DNA of 64,000 nucleotides from Colletotrichum lupini. Taxonomy: Eukaryota > Ascomycota > Sordariomycetes > Glomerellales > Glomerellaceae. A program made the position numbers and the translations under genes. The notes under the pieces are model-generated. The model had not been told where the DNA came from. It was given only the letters and a program-made list of their open reading frames with translations, and searched no databases. This document shows positions 31,994-43,292 of this stretch, piece by piece (position 1 is the stretch's first letter; each line of letters begins with the position of its first letter). The DNA lies in assembly GCF_023278565.1 (NCBI RefSeq), contig NC_064675.1, forward strand, positions 1,550,001-1,614,000, read 5' to 3'.

Positions 31994-33739
31994 ATGCTTC
32001 GATCATTAGCGACGCGCCTCCCGCGGCGCGCGGTCGCTTCGCCAACCCCCCGTCTTACTACCGGTTTCCGCCCCTCTACCTCTACGCCCTCCTCCCGCCG
32101 GGGACTCGCGACGATCATCGAAGCCATCCCTAAAGAGCCGACAGAACTCGATGCCATCACTACCCTCCCAAATGGCCTGCGCGTTGCTTCTGAAGCTTTA
32201 CCGGGTTCCTTCTCCGGCGTAGGCGTTTACGTTGATGCTGGCTCCCGGTACGAGGATGCCGGCCTGCGGGGCGTCAGTCACATCATGGACAGGTTGGCCT
32301 TTAAGTCAACGGCCAGCCGCAGCGCAGACGACATGCTCGAGTCGGTCGAGGCCCTCGGCGGCAACATCCAGTGCGCGAGCTCAAGAGAGAGCATGATGTA
32401 CCAGGCGGCGACGTTCAACGGCGCCGTGCCGACAACGATTGGGCTGCTCGCCGAAACGATTCGCGACCCGAAGCTCACTGAGGACGAAGTGCTCGAACAG
32501 CTCGGCACCGCAGAGTACGAGATCAAGGAGATTTGGAGCAAGCCGGAGCTTATTCTGCCCGAACTCGTCCATACGGCAGCCTTCAAGGACAACACCCTCG
32601 GCAACCCCCTGCTGTGCCCGGAGGAGCGCCTCGGCAGCATCTCGAGGGAGACAATCAAGCGGTACAGAGATTTGTTCTACCGTCCTGAGCGTATTGTCGT
32701 TGCGTTTGCGGGTGTCGAGCACACAGAGGCGGTCAAGTTGGCGGAGCACTACTTTGGCGACATGCAGCCCTCCTACCAAGAACCCACGCTCTCAAGGACA
32801 GGCTCAGAGACCTCCATCGGCTCCGCGGCCTCAGAATCTACAGACGCTTCCGCCTCCACCTCAGCCTCTTCCTCCCCCGTCCAACAACCTTCAAAACTCC
32901 TTTCCAAAGTACCCTTCTTCAAGAACCTCTCCACTTCGGCACCAACCAATGCCTCCGTCCAGATCGGCAGCGCATCGCAGCTCTACGGCATCAACTCACC
33001 AGCCCACTACACCGGCGGCTTCCTCTCCCTCCCGCCCCAACCCCCGTCCCTGAACCCGAACCTCCCGACCTTCACCCACATCCACCTCGCCTTCGAGGGT
33101 CTACCCATCTCCTCAGACGACATCTACGCCCTCGCGACCCTGCAGACCCTCCTCGGCGGCGGCGGTTCCTTCTCCGCCGGCGGCCCTGGAAAGGGAATGT
33201 ACTCCCGCCTCTACACAAACGTCCTCAACCAGCACGGCTGGGTGGAATCCTGCGTCGCCTTCAACCACTCCTACACCGACTCCGGCCTCTTTGGCATCTC
33301 CGCCAGCTGCATCCCCGGCCGCACGGCGAGCATGCTCGACGTCATGTGCCGCGAGCTCCGCGCCCTCACCCTCGACACGGGCTTCTCCGCCCTCATGGCA
33401 GCGGAAGTCAACCGCGCCAAGAACCAGCTCCGCTCGAGCCTGCTCATGAATCTCGAGAGCCGTATGGTGGAGCTCGAGGATCTCGGCAGGCAGGTGCAGG
33501 TCCACGGGCGCAAGATCCCCGTCACGGACATGTGTCGCAAGATTGAGGCGTTGACGGTCGAGGACCTCCGGCGCGTGGCGCGTATTGTCGTCGGCGGGCT
33601 GGTCGAGAACCCCGGCAAGGGCAGCGGTGCGCCGACGGTCGTGTTGCAGGAGGCGCAGGCGCATGGTGTCAGTACGCATACTATCGAGTGGGAGGCGATT
33701 CAGAATACGATTTACGATTGGCAGTTGGGCAAGCGGTAA
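31994..33739 (+). CDS. MAS2: Mitochondrial processing peptidase alpha subunit
   Basis: Single exon, 581 residues from ATG 31994; the frame is open from 31937, but this ATG begins a typical presequence. The first ~40 residues are rich in Arg, Ser and Thr with no acid (MLRSLATRLPRRAVASPTPR), a matrix-targeting signal. The M16 peptidase fold follows. Where the beta subunit has the zinc motif HxxEH, this protein has HIMDR (96-100), as expected for the non-catalytic alpha subunit. The glycine-rich substrate-binding loop is intact (GGGGSFSAGGPGKGMYSRLY, about residues 388-407). With the beta subunit it removes presequences of imported proteins in the matrix. A Ser/Thr-rich insertion of about 70 residues (about 265-335) lies between the two homologous halves. 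Confidence 0.96.
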   Translation: MLRSLATRLPRRAVASPTPRLTTGFRPSTSTPSSRRGLATIIEAIPKEPTELDAITTLPNGLRVASEALPGSFSGVGVYVDAGSRYEDAGLRGVSHIMDRLAFKSTASRSADDMLESVEALGGNIQCASSRESMMYQAATFNGAVPTTIGLLAETIRDPKLTEDEVLEQLGTAEYEIKEIWSKPELILPELVHTAAFKDNTLGNPLLCPEERLGSISRETIKRYRDLFYRPERIVVAFAGVEHTEAVKLAEHYFGDMQPSYQEPTLSRTGSETSIGSAASESTDASASTSASSSPVQQPSKLLSKVPFFKNLSTSAPTNASVQIGSASQLYGINSPAHYTGGFLSLPPQPPSLNPNLPTFTHIHLAFEGLPISSDDIYALATLQTLLGGGGSFSAGGPGKGMYSRLYTNVLNQHGWVESCVAFNHSYTDSGLFGISASCIPGRTASMLDVMCRELRALTLDTGFSALMAAEVNRAKNQLRSSLLMNLESRMVELEDLGRQVQVHGRKIPVTDMCRKIEALTVEDLRRVARIVVGGLVENPGKGSGAPTVVLQEAQAHGVSTHTIEWEAIQNTIYDWQLGKR

Positions 33740-34401
33740 ACGGTCCTAGAGGATGTTTTGTCTCGATAGGTTGTAGCGAATGTGGGCTGTGTTGGGATAG
33801 AGAGATGGCATAGAAAGTGGCCATGATTTGTATCATAGAAGAGAAAGAGACAGAAGAATACTCGACAAGTTTGGAAGGGTTGTTAGGCTGAAGTGTAAAA
33901 AATATTTAATGGCTGGCTATCCTTAAGGACATAGGATGCGTTCTCTCAGCAGTAGTGTAGAAAAAGTATCCCCCCTTTTTTTTTCATCAAACAGAAAAGT
34001 CTTATTCCGCTCGGTGACTAGAATCTAGTGACAAAGTTGATTATCTAGTAAAACATCATATAATACCTTAAAATAATATGGGGAATGAAAACGGGAACTA
34101 AATTTTTGAATAGTGTATTGAATTTGTGTACATTGTAAGATCTGTCTCTGTGTCGTCGTATTGTAAGGACAACCATCCACCGTGTAGTAGCTGTAGATGT
34201 ATGTTTAGTCTAAGTAGGTATACGTCTTTCCTTCCCTCAAAGCAAGGCAAGAAACGCCGATGAATCCATATCGTCAGGACGTAGCCGCTAAACTCCTCCC
34301 AAAAAAAGACAAAGAAAAAGAAAGTGAGGGATGGACAATAGTGTCGAGATCAGGGGTTCTATCTCAATCCCAAAGTGTATGCTCAAGTAGCGCCACCGTC
34401 T
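33740..34401. other. Convergent 3' region
   Basis: The region between the stop codons of MPP alpha (plus) and the alpha/beta-hydrolase gene (minus) is moderately AT-rich, with A and T runs such as those at 33970-33984 and 34304-34324. No gene is seen. Confidence 0.6.
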
Positions 34402-37247
34402 TCAAAGCTTCGATCGAATCGCCTCAAGCCGATACTTGACATCCTTGAGCGCCTTCGTAACAGGCTTCCAGTCATCAAACTGCCTCAGCAGCTCCTCCGT
34501 CTCAGACGACAGTTCCGTACGGACAAAGTCCTCCTCCAGCAGGCCGCGCATGATCCAGGGCAGATGGTAAGGATTTGGGTTCGCGACAGAGGCCCCGGCT
34601 CCGGCACCTGTTGAGTCGCGACGATGGGCGACGGTGGCGGGCACGTTGGGCCGGACGTCGGACGTCTCGAGTGCGTGGGTGAGTGCGAGATCGTAGACTT
34701 GGTCGTCGTAGTAGAGGCGCGAGTGGCCTTCCCCCGAGTAGAGGCTGCCTGCGAGCGGCGTCGAGAGTTCTCTTATCAGTCCGTGGTCTGACACGCCTAG
34801 GTTGCGGAGTTTGAGGGCGAAACCAACGAGGTGGGCGATGCTGTGTGAATGTGTTAGTGGTGTGCATGGAATGGCAGGGCAGCAAATTCACTCACAAGTC
34901 TGGCGCGTGGATGCGGCCGTCGATGAACACAGCGCGGTAGATGTAAGGATGAGATGCTGGTGAGTAGATTGCTGACTCCATCGGCACGAGCTGGTCGTCA
35001 ATGCTGCCGATATATGTGATTCTTGCACCGTACTTGAGGACTTCTTTGAGCGAGTGCTCGTATCTCTTCGAAATTTCGCTGTCTGGGTTTGAGAATTCCC
35101 ACAACTCATTGGCGGCTCCCATAAGGATTCCCATACTTGACTTGTAGTCCGGGAACGGACCCAGCGAGACTCCGGCTGCGCACGTCAGTTATCATTCTTT
35201 GATCGGGGTGTCTGAAAAGTACTGTCAAGGACTCACCCATTGCGCATACGCCGATTTTGGCATTCGTTATAATACCCAGATCTATCAACTTCGCCAAGAG
35301 CATAACTCCTACTGGCACACCTTGAGAGTGACTGGCGACCAAAATGAGATCAGCGTTGCGAATGTGCTCGATCCAGTTAAGAAGAAGCTTCCACAAGTTG
35401 TCTACTCTGTCCGCAATCTTGCCGTCACCCTCCAAGGCGACCTTTTCAATTTCGCAGTCGGGACATCCGTGGGCATCAGTCCATCTCCTGATGGCTTCAG
35501 CGCCGAGGTTTGCAAATCGTAATGATGTTCCTGTCGGTTGGCCGACCATGGGTCTCAGGTACATCGCTGGGAAAAGTCCGTGTACGCCAATCGCGATGGC
35601 TTTCTTGATCTTTGGCGTTTCCTTTACCTTATAAACATGATTCGCCGGGGGCTGCTGCGTGCGAAGCAACAGGGAGGTGATTTGTTTTATGATGGATGGG
35701 TTGTCTTTCATCCGATAGGTACTCCCAAATGATGGCAAGAGCAGATTCGGAGGTGTCGCTTTCGAAAGTGTTTCTTGGCTTGAGCTAGCCTTTGGTGTGC
35801 CTGGTTTAAGGGGTGGTTCTTTGGGTGTCGTTTCCGCCAAAGAAGCCTTCGATGAGGCCACAGATTCCGGCCGATTCGGTGTCCCCGGTCTAGATGGTAT
35901 GTCTAGGTCCATCGATTGAGGCCGGTTTCTCTTACTTTTTCTTCCAATCGTTGATGGTGCTGACGCGGTACCCGCCTTGGTACTTTTGGACGACTTTGCA
36001 TCTTTGGAGCTCTTGGCATTCTTCCCGTCTTTCGTTGCTTGGTCTGATTGTGCTTGTTCGACGCTGATTCCCGTGTGCTCTGGGTGCGCTTCTGATCCCT
36101 GACCAATGATCGCAAGCTCGCCTGATTCTGGCTGTGCTGTCTGGCTTTTGCTCCCTTCGGCTTTCGGGCGAGTGTCTCTAGACCAGAACGCCCAGGTGGA
36201 ACCGGCTGAGGGTGTCTTAGCAGGTTCTGGCTTGGGTGGTGGTGCGTCCTCCATGACAACGTCTTCGGGCTGCTTCGCCGGCTCCTCGGGTGCCTTTGGC
36301 ATCTCAGTGCTTTCGGTTGGCTTCGGGGTATCTGAGTCTGGAGGGTTCTCTGTCGCAGGAGCGTTCGAGTACCAGAAGCCAAACCAAGAGTTTGTCGATG
36401 AGGGCGGGTTCGGCCCTGCGTTTTCGGCGGGAGCCTCAGCGGATGGTGTCTCGGCTGGTGGTGCTTGCTGGGACTCTGGCTCTGGTAAAGGATCTGCTTC
36501 CTTTGGTGTCTCTTCGACGGGCGTGAACGACTGTGTTTCTGTGACTGGGGCCCGTGCTAGCCACCCAAACCAACTTGATGCTGCTGCCGGTGGCTCGACG
36601 CCTTGCGCTTGCGGTTCTTCTATCGCCTTGCTCGTATCGTCGACTTTCGCTGGTATTCCCTCTACTGCCTTACTAGTCTCTGTCGATGGAGCCTGCGCTT
36701 TAGCAGCACTACCACCGTCCTTCTTGATCGTTGCGTCTCCTTCCGGCGTCGCAGCGCCGTCCTCGGGTATCTGTGGTAATGATGCTGATGAATCGGCTGG
36801 GCCGTCTAAACTCGCCGAGTCAATGCTCTTCTTGGTGTCAAATCTTCGAAAATCGGGAGTACTGGAGGGCTTCGACGTGCCTCCGAAGATGGTTTCTCGT
36901 GCCAGTTGAGTCGATGCGGAAGTCTTTGGGACGCGTGGCCAAGAGCCGTACCAACTGCGCGCTTTGCGGACCTGCATCTTGAATTTAGTCTTTGCGCCCC
37001 AACAACCTGCAGTGCACTGTAATAGAAAACCTACCTGTTTCTGTGAGTTCTGTGGTGTGTTCTTCGTCTCGCTGCCGCTTCTATCCCTCATCAGAGGCAT
37101 CTCTCGCGTCGGGCGGTTCGCGGGTTCTGAGACGGCCGTGACCTGTGACGTAGCCGACGTTGGAATCGCAGGGGCAATTGCCGCAGGCGGTGGGCTCGAT
37201 GAGCTGGGCGCAGATGGAGTGGTACGCTGGCGCTTTCGAGGAGACAT
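34402..37247 (-). CDS. Alpha/beta-hydrolase-fold protein with a long disordered N-terminus (fungal YML020W-like)
   Basis: Four exons on the minus strand, 37247-37035, 36971-35237, 35175-34896 and 34840-34402, give 888 residues. The 63-base first intron keeps the frame open, so a naive reading inserts 21 false residues. Residues 1-480 are disordered (Pro, Ala, Glu, Lys, Ser) and carry four short Trp motifs: SWYGSW (77), SWFGWL (204), SWFGFW (266) and TWAFWS (330). The C-terminal half is a hydrolase-like domain: VHGLFPAMYLRP, the nucleophile elbow SHSQG (Ser619), a likely acid in SIDDQLVP (Asp709/710) and a likely base in DGRIHAPDF (His739). This looks like a complete Ser-Asp-His triad. I believe it corresponds to the uncharacterised yeast protein YML020W, but I could not test this. 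The substrate is unknown. It is divergent from RRP5. Confidence 0.85.
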
Positions 37248-37862
37248 GGCGGAGGAAAGGTTTAGTCGTGGGGGAAATTCGGGCGAACAGATTGAAAGTC
37301 AATCTGCCGCATATTCGTTTTGAGAAATCAGTGTCGGAGGCTGGTAGGAAGATGACAGCAACTGGCCGTTGTTGTTGAATGAGTTGCCTGGGATGGTGGC
37401 GCCCACGTTTGGCGGTCGACCTGGGATCACTGTCCAGGCGGAACCTGGCGCTACTCAGGTACTCTTTACAGTAAGGTATGGTACTTTGGGTCGGGTGGTC
37501 TGGCGGCGGGTGCAGGCGGGCAACCCCTCCAAATGACACCCTGCTGATTAGATAAGGCACATTAAGGTAGGTACCTGTCCCGCTGGTGGCCGCCACCTCG
37601 GCTTCCATTTTGTTGATGATCATTCCCCCCAGCACCCACCTGCAGTCGCCCGCTTTTTGGTGGAGGGCCCGATAAGCCATTCCATCTTATCGTTATCGTT
37701 ATCGCCTTGCATCCCGCGCCCAAAGGCGAAAAAAATGTTTTGAGTGGAGTATTCGCAAAGAAAGGTCCCTGTGCCTTTTTTTTTTCTTTCCTCTCCGATC
37801 TCAATATCGAGTCCAGGACTGTTGCAAGCGATTGCAACTGATTTTCGGGCACAACCACAACC
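37248..37862. promoter_or_regulatory. Divergent promoter region between the hydrolase gene and RRP5
   Basis: This 615-base segment separates the two start codons. It contains a palindrome-like ttatcgttatcgttatcg run (about 37687-37704) and a T-rich tract (37777-37788) close to the RRP5 start. No gene is seen in it. Confidence 0.55.
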
Positions 37863-40800
37863 ATGAGCTCTCTCAAACGGAAGGATGCCCCCGGCGGTAC
37901 TCCTCCGTCAAAAGCGGCAAAGGCCTCCAAGGTCTCTCGGCCGTCGAAGCGCGATACGCCCAGCAAGGACAAGAAGGACAGGAAGACGACTGAAGATGCT
38001 CCTGCACCTCGGGCTCCTGCAGTCTCAGCACTGCTCAAGGACGAAGAGGCTTTGTTCCCCCGTGGAGGCGGAAGCGTTCTTACGCCCCTCGAGCAGAAGC
38101 AGATCACCATGGAGGCAAAGGCAGACGCCGCAAAGGAAGAGGCCGAATTGTTCGACACGAATGTCAAGGGAAAGGCAAAGAAAGAGAAGAGAAGGAAAGC
38201 AAAGGATACCAAGGATACAAAACCTGCAAGAGATGAGGATGCAGTCAAGATTGAGGGTCTCAACTTCAAGGTATGGCATTTCTGTCCCCATTGGAGCAAA
38301 CGTAGCTAACACAGTAAAAAGCGATTGGTGAAGGGCTCTTTGGTGCTTGGTCAGATTAGCCATATCGACCCGGTTCAACTGACAATCGCGCTGCCGAACA
38401 ACCTTACAGGAACCGTCTCGATCGCTGCGATCTCGGACACAATTAACTCCAAGCTCGAGAAAGACGCTGCCGACGAAAGCGAAGACGACGAGGAGGACGA
38501 AGACGATGAGGGCATTGACCTCAAGTCCATGTTCAAGGTCGGCCAGTACGTTCGCGCACAAGTTCAGTCGACCGCAGACGAGTCCGGCACCGGCAAGCCC
38601 AAACGCCGCATCGAGCTCTCCCTTCGGCCTACCGATGCCAACACTGGCATTTCTAGTGACGAGGTCGTCGGATACACAACCCTTATGGCATCAGTCACCA
38701 GCGTTCAGGATCACGGTTACGAGATGGACTTGGGTATTGAGGGTGATCTGAAGGGTTTCTTGGCTAAGAAGGAAGTCGGTCCCGACATGGATGAGGCAAG
38801 CTTGCGACCAGGCGCCGTCTGCCTGTGCGTCGTGAAGGCCGTTACAGGCATCATTGTCCAGCTCTCAACCGATCCTCTGAAGCTGGGCAACACCTCCCTC
38901 GTGGCATCGAGCGCTCCGACAATCAACTCCTTCTTGCCTGGTTCCTTGGCCGATGTTCTGCTCACCGAGGTGACTAGCAGAGGTCTGCAGGGAAAGCTCC
39001 TTGGCCACTTGCCGGTTACCGCCGATTTGATTCACTCAGGTGTTGGTCCCGATGGAGTTGACTTGGAAGCCAAGTACAAAGTGGGCAGCCGCGTCAAGGC
39101 CAGAATTATTTGCAACTTCCCTGCTGCGCGAGAGCCCAAGCTCGGTATGTCTCTACTACCGCACATCGTCTCTCTACAGCCCAAGTTGTCCGGCAAAGGC
39201 AGCAGAGCCAAGGCTCCTCTTGACCTACTTCCCATTGCTTCATTTGTGGAGGAGTGCACTGTGCGCCATGTCGAGCCTGAGATCGGTCTCTACGTTGACA
39301 CTGGGGTTCCTGGCATTTCCGGTTTCGTTCACATTTCTCGCGTCAAGGATGGCAAGGTCGACGCACTGTACGAAGGCAGTGGCCCTCACAAGGTTGGCTC
39401 AACACACCGCGGCAGAGTCGTCGGATACAGCCCTCTGGATGCCATGTTCTTGCTGTCATTTGAGCAAACCATCCTTGACCAGCCTTTCATCCGCCTTGAG
39501 GATGTTCCCGTTGGAGAGGTCGTTTCTGGCAAGATCGAGAAGGTCATTATCGGCGAGAACGGCATTAGTGGCTTGATCGTGAAGCTGGCTGAGGGCATCA
39601 GTGGTTACGTGCATGAATCACATTTCGCCGACGTTAAGCTCCAGCACCCCGAGAAGAAGTTCAGGGAGGGGGCCACTGTCAAGGCGAGAGTGCTTTCAGT
39701 GCGTCCACGAAAGCGCCAGCTTCGCCTTACCTTGAAGAAGACTTTGGTCAACTCAGATGCACCGATCATTAAGAACCTCGAGGAGGTTCAGGTCGGTCTG
39801 CAGACTCCGGGAACGATCACTGAGATTGGTTCCGCCGGTGCCCAGCTCGAGTTCTTTGGCGGTGTCAGAGGGTTCCTGCCAGTGTCACAGATGAGCGAGG
39901 CCTACATCAAGGACCCTAGAGATCACTTCCGCACTGGCCAGGTTGTCAGTGTTCACGTCCTCAGCGTGACCCCCGAGGACCGCAGGATGATTGTTTCATG
40001 CAAGGACCCTTCGGCTTTCGGTCTCGATAAGCAGGCAGCGCTTAAGGCACTGAAGGTCGGCGACATCGTCTCTGCCAAGGTCAGCCAGAAGACGGAAGAT
40101 GAGGTCTACGTCGATCTTGAGGAGAGTGGTCTCAAGGCCATCATCCGCACTGGTCACCTCTCGGATAAGTCTGCTAGCAAGACCCAGGCCGCTCTTAAGC
40201 GCATCAATGTCGGCAACACTCTTACGGATCTCATGGTTTTGGACAAGAACGAGCTGAGACGTGCTGTTATCCTTACCCAGAAGCCCAGCTTCATTGAAGC
40301 CAGCAAGAACGGCAAGCTTCTGACAAGCGTTGAGGATGCGACTTCCGGTGCCGTTGCGCCCGCTTATGTCCGGGAGATTGGTCCTCACGCCGTTTACGTT
40401 CAATTTGGTGGCAATGTCACCGCCATCCTCCCCAAGAGCAAGTTGCCAAAGGATGTGCAAGACAAGGAGGCATTCGGCATGCGCAAGCACCAGAGCATCG
40501 AGGTCAAGATTGTGTCCTCCAACCCCGAGCAGAACCGCATCATTGTTGCACCAGCCTCGGCGGATGGGCCTGCTCCCACGGTATCAGAGTCAGCCATTAA
40601 CTCTGTCGACGACAGCATCAAGACAGTCGACGATGTCGCACTCGGCACTATTCTCAATGCCCAGGTCACGTCCGTCAAGAACACGCAGCTGAACGTCAGG
40701 GTTGCCGACAACATTCAGGGCCGTATCGACGTTTCACAGTTCTTTGACAAGTGGGAGGACATCACCAATCGCAAGAACCCTCTGCAAAAGGTCAAGGCGA

Positions 40801-43292
40801 ACGAGATCATCCGCGTGCGTGCTATCGGTATTCACGATTCCAAGAACTACCGTTTCCTGCCTTTCTCCCACCGTTCCACACACTCCGTCATCGAATTCTC
40901 TGCCAAGGAGAGCGACCTGGAGACCGAGGACGTCGAACTTCTTTCCTACGACACGATCAAGGTTGGCTCTTCCCACGTCGCCTTTGTCAACAACCACGGC
41001 AAGAACTGCTTGTGGGTAAACATCTCACCCACGGTTCGCGGCAGAATCGGCATCATGGACGTTTCCGACGACCTCTCTCATGCTGGCAATCTTGAGAAGC
41101 ACTTCCCCATTGGTTCTGCTCTCAAGGTGCGCGTAGTCTCGGTCGATGCTGAGAAGGGACACCTGGACCTGTCAGCTCGATCATCCACCGGCTCCACTGA
41201 GGTCACTTGGGACTCCCTCAAGAGGAACGTGGCTCTCCCCGGAAGAGTGACCAAGATCAATGATCGCTCCGTCATGATCAAGCTTAGCGAGTCTGTTTCT
41301 GGACCGGTTCACTTGGTCGATCTGTGTGATGACTACGACCAAGCCAACACGCTCAAGTACAACAAGGGCGAAATCATCCGCGTCTCCGTGGTGGAGGTCG
41401 ACAAGAGCGACAAGAGACTAAGATTGTCAACCAGACCCTCCCGCATCCTCAGTTCCACATCTCCTATCGCGGATCGTGAAATCACCCGGGTGTCTCAGAT
41501 CGCCTCTGGAGACATTATCCGTGGTTTTGTGAAAAACGTGACTGACAAGGGTGTCTTTGTGCAACTTGGAGGTACCGTCTCTGCTTTGGTCAAGATCGGC
41601 AACTTGTCTGATCGTTACATCAAAGACTGGAAGGGCAACTTCCAAGTTGATCAACTGGTGAAGGGCCGAGTGATCAACGTCGACGCCGCTACCAGCCAAG
41701 TCGAGCTTAGTCTCAAGGCCTCTGTGGTTGAGAACGACTACACGCCCCCTGTGACGTACAAGGACGTCAAGGAAGGCCAGGTCGTCACCGGAAAGGTTCG
41801 CAAGGTCGAGGAGTTTGGTGCGTTCATCGTGGTGGATAACTCTCTCAACGTCAGCGGCCTATGCCATCGCAGTCAGATGGCTGAGAAGCCCGTTGAGGAT
41901 GCCCGCAAGCTTTACAACGAGGGCGATGTGGTAAAGGCCAAGATTCTCTCAATAGATGAGGAGAAGAGACGCATCACATTCGGTTTGAAGCCTAGCTATT
42001 TCGACGAGGACAGCGACATGGAGGACGTCGACGGAGGTGCTGATCTCGAGAGCGATGAGGACTCTGACGTTGAGATGGGAGATGGCGGCGCTCAACTTGC
42101 CATCCGCGGTACCGACAACTCTGAGGAGTCCGATGAGGAAGACGAAGAGTACGAAGACGGCGACGAAGAGGAGGATGAGGACAGCGACGTGGATATGGAC
42201 GAAGACGCAACGGCTAGCAAGGGTCTCAGCTCTGGCAAGTACGACTGGACTGGCGACGCGTTTGACGACTCAGAAAACGAGTCAAAGGCCAAATCAAAGA
42301 AGTCAAAGACGACGGAAAAGAAGGAGAAGAAGAAGGGTGGCGAAATCCAGATTGATCGTACAGCCGATCTTGATGCCCACGGACCGCAAACCGCCACCGA
42401 CTACGAGCGTCTCCTGCTGGGTCAGCCCGACTCATCCCAGCTGTGGATCGAGTATATGGCTCTGCAGATGAAGGTCAGCGAGCTGTCGAAGGCTCGCGAG
42501 ACTGCTGAACGTGCCATCAAAACGATCAACATCCGGGAGCAGACTGAGAAGCTCAACGTCTGGATCGCCTACCTCAACTTGGAGGTTGCTTACGGCACCA
42601 AGGCTTCCACCGAGGAGGTCTTCAAGCGCGCCTGCCAGTACAACGACGAGCAGGAGGTTCACGAGCGTTTGGCCAGCATCTACATTCAGTCCGGAAAGCT
42701 CAAGGTAAGCACTGCCAATAGCCCATTCAAGTCAAACGTTACTAACACATCCATACAGCAAGCGGATGATGTCTTCCAATCACTGGTCGCCAAGTTCAAG
42801 TCAAAGTCACCAAAGGTGTGGGAGAACTACGCCCACTTCCTCCACGTGACGATGAACGAGCCCGACCGCGCGCGTGCCCTCCTGCCCCGCGCGACTCAAG
42901 CCCTCGAGGAGCGTCACACAGCGCAGCTGATGGCCTCTTTTGGCGCCCTCGAGTTCAAGTCGCCCAACGGCGACGCGGAGCGCGGCCGCACAACATTCGA
43001 GACAATCCTGGCGACGTGGCCGAAGCGGTTCGACCTGTGGAACCAGCTGGCGGACCTCGAGATCGCGGCCGCGGAGCCGGACGCCACGGCGATCCGGGAT
43101 GTGTTTGAGAGGGGTACCAAGGCCAAGGGCCTGAAGCCCAAGAAGGCGATGAAGTGGTTCAAGAGGTGGGCCGACTGGGAGGAGAAGATCAGCCCCAAGG
43201 GCCGGGATAAGGTGATGGCCAAGGCGCAGGAGTGGGTTGCCGCGGCGAAGGCCAAGAAGGGGGCTGCTGCTGAGGAGGACGATGAGGAGTGA
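37863..43292 (+). CDS. RRP5: rRNA biogenesis protein Rrp5 (S1-repeat and HAT-repeat protein)
   Basis: Three exons, 37863-38270, 38322-42704 and 42759-43292, give 1774 residues, close to the family norm. The last intron (54 bases, branch ACTAAC) keeps the frame open, so 18 false residues appear if it is not removed. After a Lys-rich N-terminus, a long array of S1 RNA-binding repeats fills about residues 140-1350 (for example GEVVSGKIEKVI, GQVVTGKVRKVEEFGAFIVV, VVKAKILSIDEEKRRITFGL). A very acidic linker (about 1360-1450, runs of Asp/Glu) follows, then HAT/TPR-like helical repeats to the end (WIEYMALQMKV; WENYAHFLHVTMNEPDRAR; FDLWNQLADLEI). Rrp5 is a nucleolar scaffold needed for cleavage at A0-A2 and at A3, so it serves both 18S and 5.8S rRNA production. 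Confidence 0.97.

Noticed and set aside
33113..33679. Open frame of 188 codons on the minus strand
   Set aside because: Antisense to the conserved C-terminal half of MPP alpha; a codon-bias shadow.
36106..36909. Open frame of 267 codons on the plus strand
   Set aside because: Antisense to the Pro/Glu/Ala-rich exon of the hydrolase gene; low-complexity Ser/Gly/Ala translation.
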